Below are positions 29,914 through 38,404 of a DNA stretch of 64,000 bases, in pieces. Position 1 is the first letter of the stretch, and each line of letters starts with the position of its first letter. The notes under the pieces are model-generated. The model ran no database searches. It saw nothing but the letters and a program-made list of their open reading frames with translations, and had not been told where the DNA came from. Source of the stretch: Brumimicrobium mesophilum (lineage in GTDB: Bacteria; Bacteroidota; Bacteroidia; Flavobacteriales_D; Crocinitomicaceae). The DNA lies in contig NZ_PVSS01000007.1 in NCBI RefSeq assembly GCF_003025005.1, positions 62,001 through 126,000 on the forward strand. Direction: 5' to 3'. The position numbers were made by a program, and so were the translations under genes.

Positions 29914-30916
29914 ATTCATTTACCATTTCCTCCATCACTTCCGAAAATATCCTAATCGATTCTAATCTATCTTTTTGGTGATACAAATAAGAAGTTGAAA
30001 TAATTTCATCCACATCTGTTTCTTTGAGAAATTTTTTGGTCTTTTCTTTCACTTCTTGCTTGTTTCCAATAAAAGTGTAATTCAACATGTTTTGTAGCGC
30101 TGGATGCTGACTCAACTCTCTAATTCCATCGTTCATGTCAACGGGTGGTTGCATATAGTCTAATTCGCGGGTCAAAACTCCCAACATCATTCTGTACATA
30201 CTCGTTGAGCGGCGTTCAGCTTCTTCGGAAGTTTCAGCAGCAATAACGTTAACAGCCGCAATTGTATAAGGTTTGTCCAAGTATTTTGAAGCTTTGAATT
30301 GATTGTGATAAATAGACAAAGCTTGGTGTAGTTGAGCAGGAGCGAAGTGGCTCGCAAATACATAAGGTAAACCTTGTTCTGCTGCTAACTTTGCACTGTC
30401 TGTGCTTGATCCTAAAATGAAAATTGGAACATTCACACCTTCTGCAGTGGTTGCCCTGATGCTCTTTTTTGAAGAAGTGTTTTCAAAATAGCTTTGAATT
30501 TCACGCACTTCATTTGGGAATTGATACACCGATTGCATTCTGTCACTGCGAATGGCTTGTGCAGTTTCTTGATCTGTTCCTGGAGCCCTTCCAAGACCTA
30601 AATCAATACGAGTTGGAAATAAATTACCGAGTGTTCCAAATTGTTCAGCAACCAGTAGAGGAGAATGATTCGGTAGCATTATTCCACCCGAACCTACATG
30701 GATTTTTTTTGTTTGAGAAGCAATATGCCCTATTAATACAGATGTAGCCGAGCTAGCAATACTCACCATATTGTGGTGTTCTGCCAACCAAAATCTGTGA
30801 TAACCCAGCTCTTCTGCTTTCTGAGCAACTTCAACGCTGTTTTTAAAGACCTCTTCGTGAGAAAGATTTTCATTCACCATTGCGAGTTCTAGAATAGAAT
30901 ATTTTGTGTTTTTCAT
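29912..30916 (-). CDS. LLM-class flavin-dependent oxidoreductase
   Basis: Bacterial luciferase-like monooxygenase, 334 aa, of the YhbW/MsnO8-like group. It starts with YSILELAMVNENLSHEEVF, then ELGYHRFWLAEHHNM, and GSGGIMLPNHSPLLVAEQFGTL followed by PTRIDLGLGRAPGTD, which are the family core strands and FMN phosphate region. The substrate is unknown. It is monocistronic in this window. Its stop codon lies inside the terminal inverted repeat of the hairpin element to its left. Confidence 0.92.
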   Translation of the reverse strand: MKNTKYSILELAMVNENLSHEEVFKNSVEVAQKAEELGYHRFWLAEHHNMVSIASSATSVLIGHIASQTKKIHVGSGGIMLPNHSPLLVAEQFGTLGNLFPTRIDLGLGRAPGTDQETAQAIRSDRMQSVYQFPNEVREIQSYFENTSSKKSIRATTAEGVNVPIFILGSSTDSAKLAAEQGLPYVFASHFAPAQLHQALSIYHNQFKASKYLDKPYTIAAVNVIAAETSEEAERRSTSMYRMMLGVLTRELDYMQPPVDMNDGIRELSQHPALQNMLNYTFIGNKQEVKEKTKKFLKETDVDEIISTSYLYHQKDRLESIRIFSEVMEEMVNE

Positions 30917-31141
30917 TGTTTGAAATTCTTGTGTTTACATAATACAAATTATATGCGAATTTGTTATTTCTATAAATGATTTTAACGAATAATTATTGAT
31001 TTATTATCAAAAATAAATTCCTAGAACGAGACAGAAACTCACAGTACCTAGAATAACTGATTAATAAAAAAAAAACTACCACGAAATTGAAATTTTGCTG
31101 TAAATATGGATGTTAGTTATTAATTTAAGACCATTTAAAAA

Positions 31142-32113
31142 ATGGAGTTTATGTTTAAAACAACTATTAATAGGTTGGTAGAAGAAATACGAAATGATGA
31201 AAAAACAGCAATTAAAATTTATGGGAATGTTGTTGAAAGTAAAGAGTTCGTTAGTTATTTAGACCTGCATACTCAAGTGATCTCTGATCAGAATAAATAT
31301 GATGCTAATGTAATTATCAATTCAATTGATGATAAAATTAATCCTAAATATGTTGAACAATTAGGGATTTACTTTCGATTAATTCAACCTGAAAGGGTAG
31401 CTCTTCCAATGTCTCCGGGAACTTTTTTGTGGGTTAAAAAAACTTTAATAACAAGTTATGATAAAATTGTGTACACGGATTGTGATCAAGAATTTCTAAC
31501 AACTATAATTGACAAACATTTTAATTTTAATGCTTTTGACAAAGTCATTAACGATGAAAAAACTAGGGGAAAAGAGGATGAAATTTGGAGTAAGTATAAT
31601 TCTAAAAACTGGATAGTTTTTTTTGATGGTATAATGAGTTCATTATTTAATGGTTACAGAATTAAGAGAAAAGGAAAGTATGTTGTGATGCTCTATAAAA
31701 CAGTAAATCAAAGTTTTAATATAGGAATAGAATATGATAAAAAGGATTGTTTGAAATCATTAGAAAAAGGTTTTTTGAAACTACCAGAAATCAGCATTAA
31801 TTTATATTCTTTAGAAAAAATTGATAAAGTTAAAATATCAAACGCTACTTTTAATTATGCACCTGCTTTTATACCAATACACAATGTAATAAGTTCGAAA
31901 AAAACTGAAATAGATTTATTAAATGATAATGCTTTTCGTATGGATTTCTTCAGGGTTCTTGCTTCAAGTGGTAAAATAGTTTATTGTTTTGATGATGAGG
32001 ATGCAAATTATCAAAAGAGATATTTATTTCATTACTATCATTACCACTCTCTGTTTGCAAAAGCTTGGATTAATTATATTAGTAAAATAGTAGAAGAAGA
32101 AACTAAATTATAA
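31142..32113 (+). CDS. Protein of unknown function, AT-rich gene
   Basis: 323 aa. I do not recognise it. There is no signal peptide or membrane helix. The body is rich in Lys, Ile, Asn and Tyr, and the gene is visibly more AT-rich than its neighbours, which suggests recent acquisition or weak selection. Visible patches are ITSYDKIVYTDCDQEF, NWIVFFDGIMSSLFNGYRIKR and YCFDDEDANYQKRYLFHYYHYHS near the C terminus. An ATG at 31142 and another at 31151 are possible starts. A 225-bp AT-rich gap precedes it and a strong hairpin follows. Confidence 0.7.
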   Translation: MEFMFKTTINRLVEEIRNDEKTAIKIYGNVVESKEFVSYLDLHTQVISDQNKYDANVIINSIDDKINPKYVEQLGIYFRLIQPERVALPMSPGTFLWVKKTLITSYDKIVYTDCDQEFLTTIIDKHFNFNAFDKVINDEKTRGKEDEIWSKYNSKNWIVFFDGIMSSLFNGYRIKRKGKYVVMLYKTVNQSFNIGIEYDKKDCLKSLEKGFLKLPEISINLYSLEKIDKVKISNATFNYAPAFIPIHNVISSKKTEIDLLNDNAFRMDFFRVLASSGKIVYCFDDEDANYQKRYLFHYYHYHSLFAKAWINYISKIVEEETKL

Positions 32114-32138
32114 CATAGTTGGTACTGAGCAATATTAA

Positions 32139-32171
32139 AAATCCCTTCATGATTTTTCATGAAGGGATTAT
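32139..32171. terminator. Perfect hairpin after the orphan gene
   Basis: AATCCCTTCATGA pairs perfectly with TCATGAAGGGATT around a short T loop. The T-run is better on the minus strand (TTTTT), so it may end leftward transcripts from the DUF3127 gene as well. Confidence 0.6.
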
Positions 32172-32359
32172 TAATATCTAAAAGTTTGTCGAAACGCTTA
32201 CCGTAAGGAGAAACTGTTTTTTAAGTACTTAAAGAAATCTCAATTTTTGAATTAGAAAATTCAAGAGCAAGGCACATTAATTTTATAAATACAAGGAGTT
32301 GACAAATGTCAATGACTGCTTTCAAAAATTAATTTAACGACGCTATTGGGTTTTATAAT

Positions 32360-32734
32360 CTAAAATGGTAGATCGTCGTCTCCTTCGTCGACTAACGTCT
32401 CCGCTTTATCAGCACTTGCTGGAGCAATATCCATTGGAGTAGGAGCTCCACCACCTTGGCTTTTTTCTAATCTCCAAACATCTAATGAGTTGAAGTATTT
32501 TACTTCACCTTGTGGGTTTGTCCACTCACGACCTCTTAAGTTGAAAGTTACATTAACAGCGTCATTTACGTTGATGCTATCAAGTAAATCAACACGTTCT
32601 TGTGTCAATTGAAATAGGATATCTTGAGGGTAGTTTCCAGAACCATCTGTAACTACAAATTCTCTTTTCTTAAATTTCTCAGTTATTTGTTCTGTGTCTT
32701 TCTTTACTTTTACTATTCCTGAAATGCTTAACAT
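32360..32734 (-). CDS. DUF3127 OB-fold protein with SSB-like C-terminal tip
   Basis: 124 aa. Residues 1-92 match DUF3127, a Bacteroidota OB-fold family related to single-strand-binding proteins (SISGIVKVKKDTEQITEKFKKREFVVTD, VNDAVNVTFNLRGREWTNPQG, YFNSLDVWRLEK). The last 32 residues are a Gly/Ala/Pro linker ending in an acidic tip, DEGDDDLPF, close to the DDDIPF tip of SSB that recruits repair and replication proteins. Nucleic-acid binding is inferred. The flavin reductase gene lies 17 bp upstream on the same strand, so the two are probably co-transcribed. Confidence 0.88.
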   Translation of the reverse strand: MLSISGIVKVKKDTEQITEKFKKREFVVTDGSGNYPQDILFQLTQERVDLLDSINVNDAVNVTFNLRGREWTNPQGEVKYFNSLDVWRLEKSQGGGAPTPMDIAPASADKAETLVDEGDDDLPF

Positions 32735-32751
32735 AATGTTGTTATTTTATA

Positions 32752-33648
32752 TTATTGGTTATTAAATGCTAATAATGTCATCCAAGCGGCTTCAATTTCA
32801 TTTTTCTCCAAATATGTTTTGGCTAATTTATGAAGTTCAAGCTCTAATTTGACTGGTTCATCTTCTGAAGTTACAAAAAGTTCTGATAATTCAATTAACT
32901 TGTGTTCGTTAACATCAGTTTCATTTGGAAGCTCTTCTACGCTCCCTAATTTACCAAAATCGTTCCCTGTCAAAACTGAGCTTGTACGAATATCTTCTGG
33001 TATATTATCGTATCCAATTCCGATTGTTGTTACAGGTTTTTCAACCTCAAACATCGATTCTTTGTTGGCACGACAATACCAATTTCCTCCCATTCTTGAA
33101 ACCAAATCAATTTTGTGTTGATCAATCATTTGATTTTCGTCTAAAACGGCTTCGTTCACGTGAATTTTCACAACCTCGCAAATCACAAGGTTTCCAGCTC
33201 CTCCATTTGATCCTAATTCTTTTACCTCAATAACTTTACATTCGAATTGTACTGGAGATTCTTTCACACGGAAAGGTTTTACTTTCTCAGAAGCAACAGG
33301 AGTTAATCCACTTTTTACGAATTCATCTACGTCAGTGTCATACGGTGAAGAACACAAACTCATTTGCTCAACTATTTCATAGTTTACAACGTTTATTACA
33401 CATTCAGCAACTTTTTTTACATTTTCATAAGTGTCTTTAGTTGTGTTTGTTCTTCCACTTCTCGCTGGAGAAAATATTAAAATTGGAGGATTCGCACTAA
33501 ACACATTAAAGAAACTAAAAGGTGCTAAATTTGGAATTCCATTTTCATCAATTGTCGATGCAAAAGCAATTGGACGTGGTCCGATAGCTCCTAATAAATA
33601 TCGGTGTAAAACTGGAATTGGTAAATCTTTTGGCTCTAATGTTAACAT
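32752..33648 (-). CDS. Flavin reductase family protein (FMN-binding split barrel)
   Basis: 298 aa. The N-terminal 200 residues are a flavin reductase-like FMN-binding domain: GAIGPRPIAFASTIDENGIPNLAPFSFFNVFS, PARSGRTNTTKDTYENV, then CSSPYDTDVDEFVKSGL and FECKVIEVKELG. The C-terminal 90 residues form a helical extension (ELSELFVTSEDEPVKLELELHKLAKTYLEKNEIEAAW). It probably reduces or binds FMN; the partner is unknown. It is about 15 bp upstream of the DUF3127 gene. Confidence 0.9.
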   Translation of the reverse strand: MLTLEPKDLPIPVLHRYLLGAIGPRPIAFASTIDENGIPNLAPFSFFNVFSANPPILIFSPARSGRTNTTKDTYENVKKVAECVINVVNYEIVEQMSLCSSPYDTDVDEFVKSGLTPVASEKVKPFRVKESPVQFECKVIEVKELGSNGGAGNLVICEVVKIHVNEAVLDENQMIDQHKIDLVSRMGGNWYCRANKESMFEVEKPVTTIGIGYDNIPEDIRTSSVLTGNDFGKLGSVEELPNETDVNEHKLIELSELFVTSEDEPVKLELELHKLAKTYLEKNEIEAAWMTLLAFNNQ

Positions 33649-33750
33649 ATCAGTCTGTTATTTTTTGCAAGTCGACAAAGGTAATGCTTATCTTCTTCAA
33701 TAAAAATGAAAGAGTGATTTTGTTGAAAAGTTCTTGAATATACTGAAAAC

Positions 33751-33966
33751 TTATTCCGAATTTTCTTCCACAAATTCCAGAATATCTCCTGGTTGACAAT
33801 CTAGTGCAGAACAGATGGCTTCTAAAGTAGAAAACCGAATTGCTTTTACTTTTCCCTGTTTTAAAATTGATAAATTAACGGTTGAAACTCCAACCTCTTC
33901 CGAAAGCTCTTTGAGCATCATCTTTCTCTTGGCTAACATTACGTCTAGATTTACAATGATTGGCAT
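33751..33966 (-). CDS. XRE-type helix-turn-helix regulator (YozG-like)
   Basis: 71 aa, little more than a Cro/C1-type HTH. LAKRKMMLKELSEEVGVSTVNLSILKQGKVKAIRFSTLEAICSALDCQPGDILEF contains the two-helix motif and the PGDILE end typical of the YozG-like XRE group. These small regulators are usually encoded beside a membrane protein, and here one starts 12 bp upstream. It is likely a repressor of its own operon, by analogy only. Confidence 0.9.
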   Translation of the reverse strand: MPIIVNLDVMLAKRKMMLKELSEEVGVSTVNLSILKQGKVKAIRFSTLEAICSALDCQPGDILEFVEENSE

Positions 33967-33978
33967 AATGTGAAGTTT

Positions 33979-34479
33979 TTAAACGGTTAATGAATCATCA
34001 ATTTGTTTGAGCAAATTATTAAAATTAATTTTATTTTTTCCCCATGAAATTCTTTGAAATAATGTCGTTGAATAAATTGTTAAAATAGTATTTTCTTCTA
34101 TACTCTCAAATGAAAGGTATATGTTTTCTCCCCATGAATATGGATTTATGCTTGTTGTAGCTAAAATTTCTAATCTTTCTTCATCTGTTTGAACCAGTTT
34201 AAAGTTAGAATCATTAATTACTTCTTTCAACTTTTCGAAAAGTAATTCTTTTGGTATGTCTATTTCCTTTTTAATGCAATTTTTAGCTGTTGTAATATTG
34301 TAAGGGCTTGTAAAATAGTTTTTAAAAGAAAGCGAATTTCTTAAAGCTCGATTAAGGAAAAAGAATCCAATTATGAATAGCACAATCCACATCATGCCAT
34401 TGCTACTTAGATAGATTGTTGACAGTTGGATAATCGTCACAAATACAATAAAGACCAGTATGTTTTTTATAAATTTCAT
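33979..34479 (-). CDS. Small membrane protein of unknown function
   Basis: 166 aa. Two N-terminal transmembrane helices (about 5-25 and 28-48: KNILVFIVFVTIIQLSTIYL, MMWIVLFIIGFFFL) are followed by a 115-residue soluble domain with regular strand patterning (KLVQTDEERLEILATTSINPYSWGENIYLSFE). No named family recognised; it is not the DUF2975 protein that often accompanies this kind of XRE regulator. Co-transcribed with the XRE gene. Confidence 0.75.
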   Translation of the reverse strand: MKFIKNILVFIVFVTIIQLSTIYLSSNGMMWIVLFIIGFFFLNRALRNSLSFKNYFTSPYNITTAKNCIKKEIDIPKELLFEKLKEVINDSNFKLVQTDEERLEILATTSINPYSWGENIYLSFESIEENTILTIYSTTLFQRISWGKNKINFNNLLKQIDDSLTV

Positions 34480-34722
34480 TTTAATTAGTTTTAATTTTTA
34501 CCAAATTAAAGCATAATATTTATGATAAGCAAACATTAATTAACGATAAACATTAATTATTGACTCGGTTTTGAATTTGTATTGCTATTTCAGACCTATT
34601 GCAGCTTCGATAAAAAATGTCTAATCAAATGAAATTATTTTAACTTTTTGAAATCTATGTTTTTGATATATTTTCATTTGATATTATTTTAAACATTTCC
34701 CAATAACTTATTAGCATTATGC

Positions 34723-34730
34723 TATATTTG
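34723..34730 (+). promoter_or_regulatory. Candidate -7 element of the DUF389 gene
   Basis: TATATTTG, exact match, 19 bp before the ATG. The -33 TTG is not evident. The rest of the 270-bp gap is AT-rich with nothing else supported. Confidence 0.45.
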
Positions 34731-34749
34731 GCAGAAATAAGCTAGTAAA

Positions 34750-36075
34750 ATGACTCCATCGCAAGCCTTTAGAAAACTCACAGAGTACTTTAGTTTAGAT
34801 TCTGAGGTTGAATCACATGATTTTATTCATGCTGAAATTCTCAAAGGATTAAGATTTAAAGGTACAAACCTTTGGATTTTAGTTTTCGCCATTGTTGTGG
34901 CATCAGTAGGATTGAATGTGAATTCTACTGCCGTTATAATTGGAGCCATGCTAATCTCTCCATTAATGGGACCTATAAATGTTATGGGATATAGCATTGC
35001 AACTTATGATTTAGATTTATTTAGAAGAGCCATTAAAAACTTTTCTTTTGCAGTTGGTGCCAGTTTGATAGCATCGTTTTTGTATTTTTCTCTAAGTCCT
35101 CTATCTACTGCTCAGTCTGAATTATTAGCACGAACGAGTCCCACCATTTATGATGTGATGATTGCTTTTTTTGGAGGTGTGGCTGGAATTATAGCGATTA
35201 CGAGTAAAAATAAAGGTAATGTTATTCCTGGTGTTGCAATTGCAACCGCCTTGATGCCGCCCTTGTGTACAGCAGGTTATGGATTAGCAACAGGTCAATT
35301 TCATTTCTTTTTTGGAGCTTTATACTTGTTTACTATCAACACTGTTTTTATTGCTATTGCTTCGGTAATTGTAACGCAATTATTGAAACTTCCTATTCGA
35401 ACAATTGTAGATGACAAGCAAAAGAAGAGAATTCACAGGGTGATTACCATCGTAATAATAGCGGTTATTCTGCCAAGTATTTACTTTGGGTATGGATTGG
35501 TCCAAAATGAGAAATTTTCAGAAAAAGCAAATAATTATATAGCGAATGTGAGCCTTTTTGAAGGCAATTACCTTTTAAAGAGTGATATAAATCAGAATAA
35601 ACGAGAAATTACACTTGTTTATGGAGGAACTGATTTAAATGAAACTCAAAAGAAAGCAATAATGAGTAAGGTGAATGATTTTGGAATAAAAAATGCTAAT
35701 ATTATCATTCAACAAGGATTGTCATTTTCAAATAATTCTAACGACAATAATGCGGAAACGATGCGTTTAAGAGAGGAACTCAATCACCTTACAAATGAGG
35801 TTAGATTGCGTGAAACTAAATTAGATAGTATCCAAAAAAATCAATATATGGGTAGGGTTTTATTGAATGAAATTAGAACTATTTATCCTCAACTGAAATC
35901 TTGTACTTTTGCAAGTTCTTATAAATTTAAAGACTCTTTGGATACTCCATATGAAACAGCAATAGTTCTTTTTACACTTGACTCTTTAGGAGTTAAAAAG
36001 GAGGAAAGAAGTAAGATTAATACATGGGTTCGAAAACGTGTTAATGCCGAAGAAGTAAAAGTGTTTTTTGATTAA
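34750..36075 (+). CDS. DUF389 multi-pass membrane protein
   Basis: 441 aa. The DUF389 core is clear: VASVGLNVNSTAVIIGAMLISPLMGPINVMGYSIA, then IAITSKNKGNVIPGVAIATALMPPLCTAGYGLA. Six or seven transmembrane helices span about residues 38-235. The C-terminal 190 residues are soluble with a predicted coiled coil (MRLREELNHLTNEVRLRETKLDSIQK). The biochemical role of DUF389 is not established. It has its own -7 box and a 40-bp gap to the pseudouridine synthase gene, so the two may be co-transcribed. Confidence 0.92.
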   Translation: MTPSQAFRKLTEYFSLDSEVESHDFIHAEILKGLRFKGTNLWILVFAIVVASVGLNVNSTAVIIGAMLISPLMGPINVMGYSIATYDLDLFRRAIKNFSFAVGASLIASFLYFSLSPLSTAQSELLARTSPTIYDVMIAFFGGVAGIIAITSKNKGNVIPGVAIATALMPPLCTAGYGLATGQFHFFFGALYLFTINTVFIAIASVIVTQLLKLPIRTIVDDKQKKRIHRVITIVIIAVILPSIYFGYGLVQNEKFSEKANNYIANVSLFEGNYLLKSDINQNKREITLVYGGTDLNETQKKAIMSKVNDFGIKNANIIIQQGLSFSNNSNDNNAETMRLREELNHLTNEVRLRETKLDSIQKNQYMGRVLLNEIRTIYPQLKSCTFASSYKFKDSLDTPYETAIVLFTLDSLGVKKEERSKINTWVRKRVNAEEVKVFFD

Positions 36076-36115
36076 TAAATAATTAGAAATTCACTTCACA
36101 TAAATAATTCTAAAA

Positions 36116-37033
36116 ATGCCTGATTTACCTCAATCTCAAAAAACTGAAATAGAAAAACTAACAGTTGAAAGTTGTGAGGAGTCAACAAGAATTTATGATT
36201 ACTTGGTTGGAAAACTAGCAACTATTTCTTCTCGAAAAGGAATAAAAAAAGCATTATCACGCAATCAGATTTATTTAAACAATAAGCCATCCAAGTCGGG
36301 TGATTATGTTGCTCAAGGAGATTCCATTATTGTATATGAAAATAGTGTAGTTGAACATAAAGAATTTGAAATTGATTTAAATATTGTTTATGAAGATGAT
36401 GAATTAGCAATAGTTGAAAAACCAGCTGGAATACCAGTTTCAGGTAATACATTTAAAACACTGCAGAATGCTTTACCTCATCATTTGAAAAGAAGTCAGG
36501 CTTTAGATTATTTGCCTATTCCTTTGCCAGTTCATCGATTGGATGCACTCACCCACGGAATTGTGGTGATCGCAAAAACGCATAGTTCTCGCGTAGCACT
36601 AGGTCGATTGTTTGAGAAAAGAGTGGTTCATAAATTTTATAAAGCGATTGTTCAAGGCAAGTTGGAAGGGAGAGGAACGCTAAACACACCAATTGACCAG
36701 AAGATTGCTTTAACCCATTTTGAATCTGTGGGAGTGTTTCCCTCAATAAAAAATGAATGGATTTCACTAATTAAACTTTCTCCAGTAACTGGCAGGAAGC
36801 ATCAATTGAGAATACATTTGTCTCGTTTAGGATTTCCAATCGTGGGAGATAAGCAGTATGGTGTGAAGGGCAATACACTCAAGCATAAAGGAATGTTTTT
36901 AGCAGCGTTTAGTATTTCATTCGTTCATCCAAAATCTAAGGAGCAACTTGATTTTGAAATAGAGTTGCCTAATAAATTCGATAGATTTCTAAAAAGAGAA
37001 GAAAACTGGGTTAAAAGACTAGCGCATAAGTAG
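36116..37033 (+). CDS. RluA-family pseudouridine synthase with S4 domain
   Basis: 305 aa. An S4-type RNA-binding segment (about 38-75, RKGIKKALSRNQIYLNNKPSKSGDYVAQGD) precedes the catalytic domain. The catalytic aspartate is Asp143 in VHRLDALTHG; the usual motif is HRLDxxTSG, so His147 replaces the serine. GRKHQLRIHLSRLGFPIVGDKQYG is the second signature. It isomerises uridine in rRNA or tRNA; the target site cannot be told. Its 3' end faces the OMP gene 10 bp away. Confidence 0.93.
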   Translation: MPDLPQSQKTEIEKLTVESCEESTRIYDYLVGKLATISSRKGIKKALSRNQIYLNNKPSKSGDYVAQGDSIIVYENSVVEHKEFEIDLNIVYEDDELAIVEKPAGIPVSGNTFKTLQNALPHHLKRSQALDYLPIPLPVHRLDALTHGIVVIAKTHSSRVALGRLFEKRVVHKFYKAIVQGKLEGRGTLNTPIDQKIALTHFESVGVFPSIKNEWISLIKLSPVTGRKHQLRIHLSRLGFPIVGDKQYGVKGNTLKHKGMFLAAFSISFVHPKSKEQLDFEIELPNKFDRFLKREENWVKRLAHK

Positions 37034-37043
37034 AAATAGTCAA

Positions 37044-37682
37044 CTACTTCACTCCGAAATAGTAAGAATACCCAAATCCAATTGTAAAGTAACTCGTTCT
37101 TTTGTTTAAATCATTTATGTCATAAGCACTAAATTGTTCTATTCCAACTTGGTCAGCAGAAAAAACAAAATCATTCACAGCAAATCCTAAAGCGAGTCTA
37201 AAAGATGTTCTTTCAGTAGCCATTAGTGAAATACCAAAAGTGGGTTCAATAAAAATACTTTCATTACTAAAAGGTTTTCCAGACAAAGAATCATTATAGT
37301 TGGTGTTGAAAAAATTTGCTGAATATCCAATTCTAACGCCATAATCTATTCCAATATCACCGTAAAATTTTTCTCGACCGATTTTTACAAATGCCCCAGC
37401 GATGTGCATTCCTCCACTTAGGTCAACATTGTTTTTGAACTCATTCACATTGAAAAATCCATATCGTAAGCCAGCACCTATAGAAAATGAATTGTTAAAG
37501 GTATGTTGGTAGGATGGAGTAAGAATTACCAAACCTTGCATTAAGTCACGAAAAGCTTGGTTGCTAGAGTTGTTTGGTAAGCCTACTTCAACTTTGAAAG
37601 ATGAATTCGGTACAAAATCCACTTGGGAATAAGATGTGAAAACTGTGCTTAGTAGTACTAGTGATAAGATAAATTGCTTCAT
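37044..37682 (-). CDS. Outer-membrane beta-barrel protein of unknown function
   Basis: 212 aa. A signal peptide (MKQFILSLVLLSTVFTSYSQ) precedes alternating amphipathic strands (SFSIGAGLRYGFFNVNEF, FYGDIGIDYGVRIGYSANFF) and the C terminus TSYFTIGFGYSYYFGVK, ending in aromatic strand residues. This fits a small eight- or ten-strand outer-membrane barrel of the kind common in Bacteroidota. No specific function is visible. Confidence 0.8.
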   Translation of the reverse strand: MKQFILSLVLLSTVFTSYSQVDFVPNSSFKVEVGLPNNSSNQAFRDLMQGLVILTPSYQHTFNNSFSIGAGLRYGFFNVNEFKNNVDLSGGMHIAGAFVKIGREKFYGDIGIDYGVRIGYSANFFNTNYNDSLSGKPFSNESIFIEPTFGISLMATERTSFRLALGFAVNDFVFSADQVGIEQFSAYDINDLNKRTSYFTIGFGYSYYFGVK

Positions 37683-37741
37683 ATTTAATGTTTTGTTTAA
37701 GCCATAACGAAATCATGTAATTAAGATTACATATTTAAGTG

Positions 37742-38134
37742 TTAATTTCTTATTTCAATACGTTTTTTTGTTTTTTGATTGTTGGATTTAGCTTGGTAAA
37801 AATAAAATCCATTTTCAAATTTCCTTGTATCCAATTGAATAATGTTTCCTCCTTTTTTATAAGTTTTATTTTCAATTATTTCGTTTATTGAATGGTCAAC
37901 AGAAAAAATACTTATTTCAACTTCTAGCGGATTATTCATTTCCATAAAAATGGGTACAACTCCGCTCGCAGGTTCCTTCTCAATTGGATGTAAAGTCAAA
38001 TAAAGTTTCTTTTCAATTTGACCACGTTTCATTCTTCTTACAACAATTCTATACCCTATTAAGAACAATAAAATAAATAAGGTTATCCATGCTATATTCG
38101 CTATGGATTGTTGGATATCGATTGCTAACAACAT
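37742..38134 (-). CDS. Single-pass membrane protein with T9SS-tail-like fold
   Basis: 130 aa. One N-terminal transmembrane helix (about 12-33, IANIAWITLFILLFLIGYRIVV) and a basic patch RRMKRGQ are followed by a 90-residue domain. This domain reads like a type IX sorting domain without its PNP start: NNPLEVEISIFSVD, then LDTRKFENGFYFYQAKSNNQKTKKRIEIRN. It has no cleavable signal peptide, so it is probably membrane anchored, not secreted. It overlaps nothing and sits 1 bp after the DUF493 gene. Resemblance judged by eye only. Confidence 0.7.
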   Translation of the reverse strand: MLLAIDIQQSIANIAWITLFILLFLIGYRIVVRRMKRGQIEKKLYLTLHPIEKEPASGVVPIFMEMNNPLEVEISIFSVDHSINEIIENKTYKKGGNIIQLDTRKFENGFYFYQAKSNNQKTKKRIEIRN

Positions 38135-38135
38135 A

Positions 38136-38402
38136 CTATAAAATTATTACACCTTCAATTTTTGCAGCTTCCTCATAAAGCTCAATCACACGATCTGCAT
38201 TCATCATTACTTCCTTTACACTAATACTCGTGTAAGTACCTTTGCTTGATGGACGAATAGTAATATCCGAAACTTTATCAAACATATTAGTGATCAAAGC
38301 AATTTTATGATTGTCGCTTGGAGAAATAAATTTAAACAAGTATAACCTTGGCCATTCTTGTAAATCTAACTGTATTTTTAATTTGTCAAATTGTCCTTCC
38401 AT
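38136..38402 (-). CDS. DUF493 (YbeD-like) protein
   Basis: 88 aa, one small alpha/beta ACT-like domain. DLQEWPRLYLFKFISPSDNHKIALITNMF and KGTYTSISVKEVMMNADRVIELYEEAAKIEGVIIL match the DUF493 pattern (FKFI, then Y.S.t v). In proteobacteria ybeD lies by lipB; no lipoate gene is near. It sits 2 bp from the helical gene upstream, in a tight three-gene leftward run. Confidence 0.88.
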   Translation of the reverse strand: MEGQFDKLKIQLDLQEWPRLYLFKFISPSDNHKIALITNMFDKVSDITIRPSSKGTYTSISVKEVMMNADRVIELYEEAAKIEGVIIL

Positions 38403-38404
38403 AT

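Noticed and set aside
32299-32325. Eight-codon ATG frame with an AAGGAG-like RBS and a TTGACA/TGTCAA palindrome
   Set aside because: Too short to support as a gene; the palindrome may be chance in AT-rich DNA.
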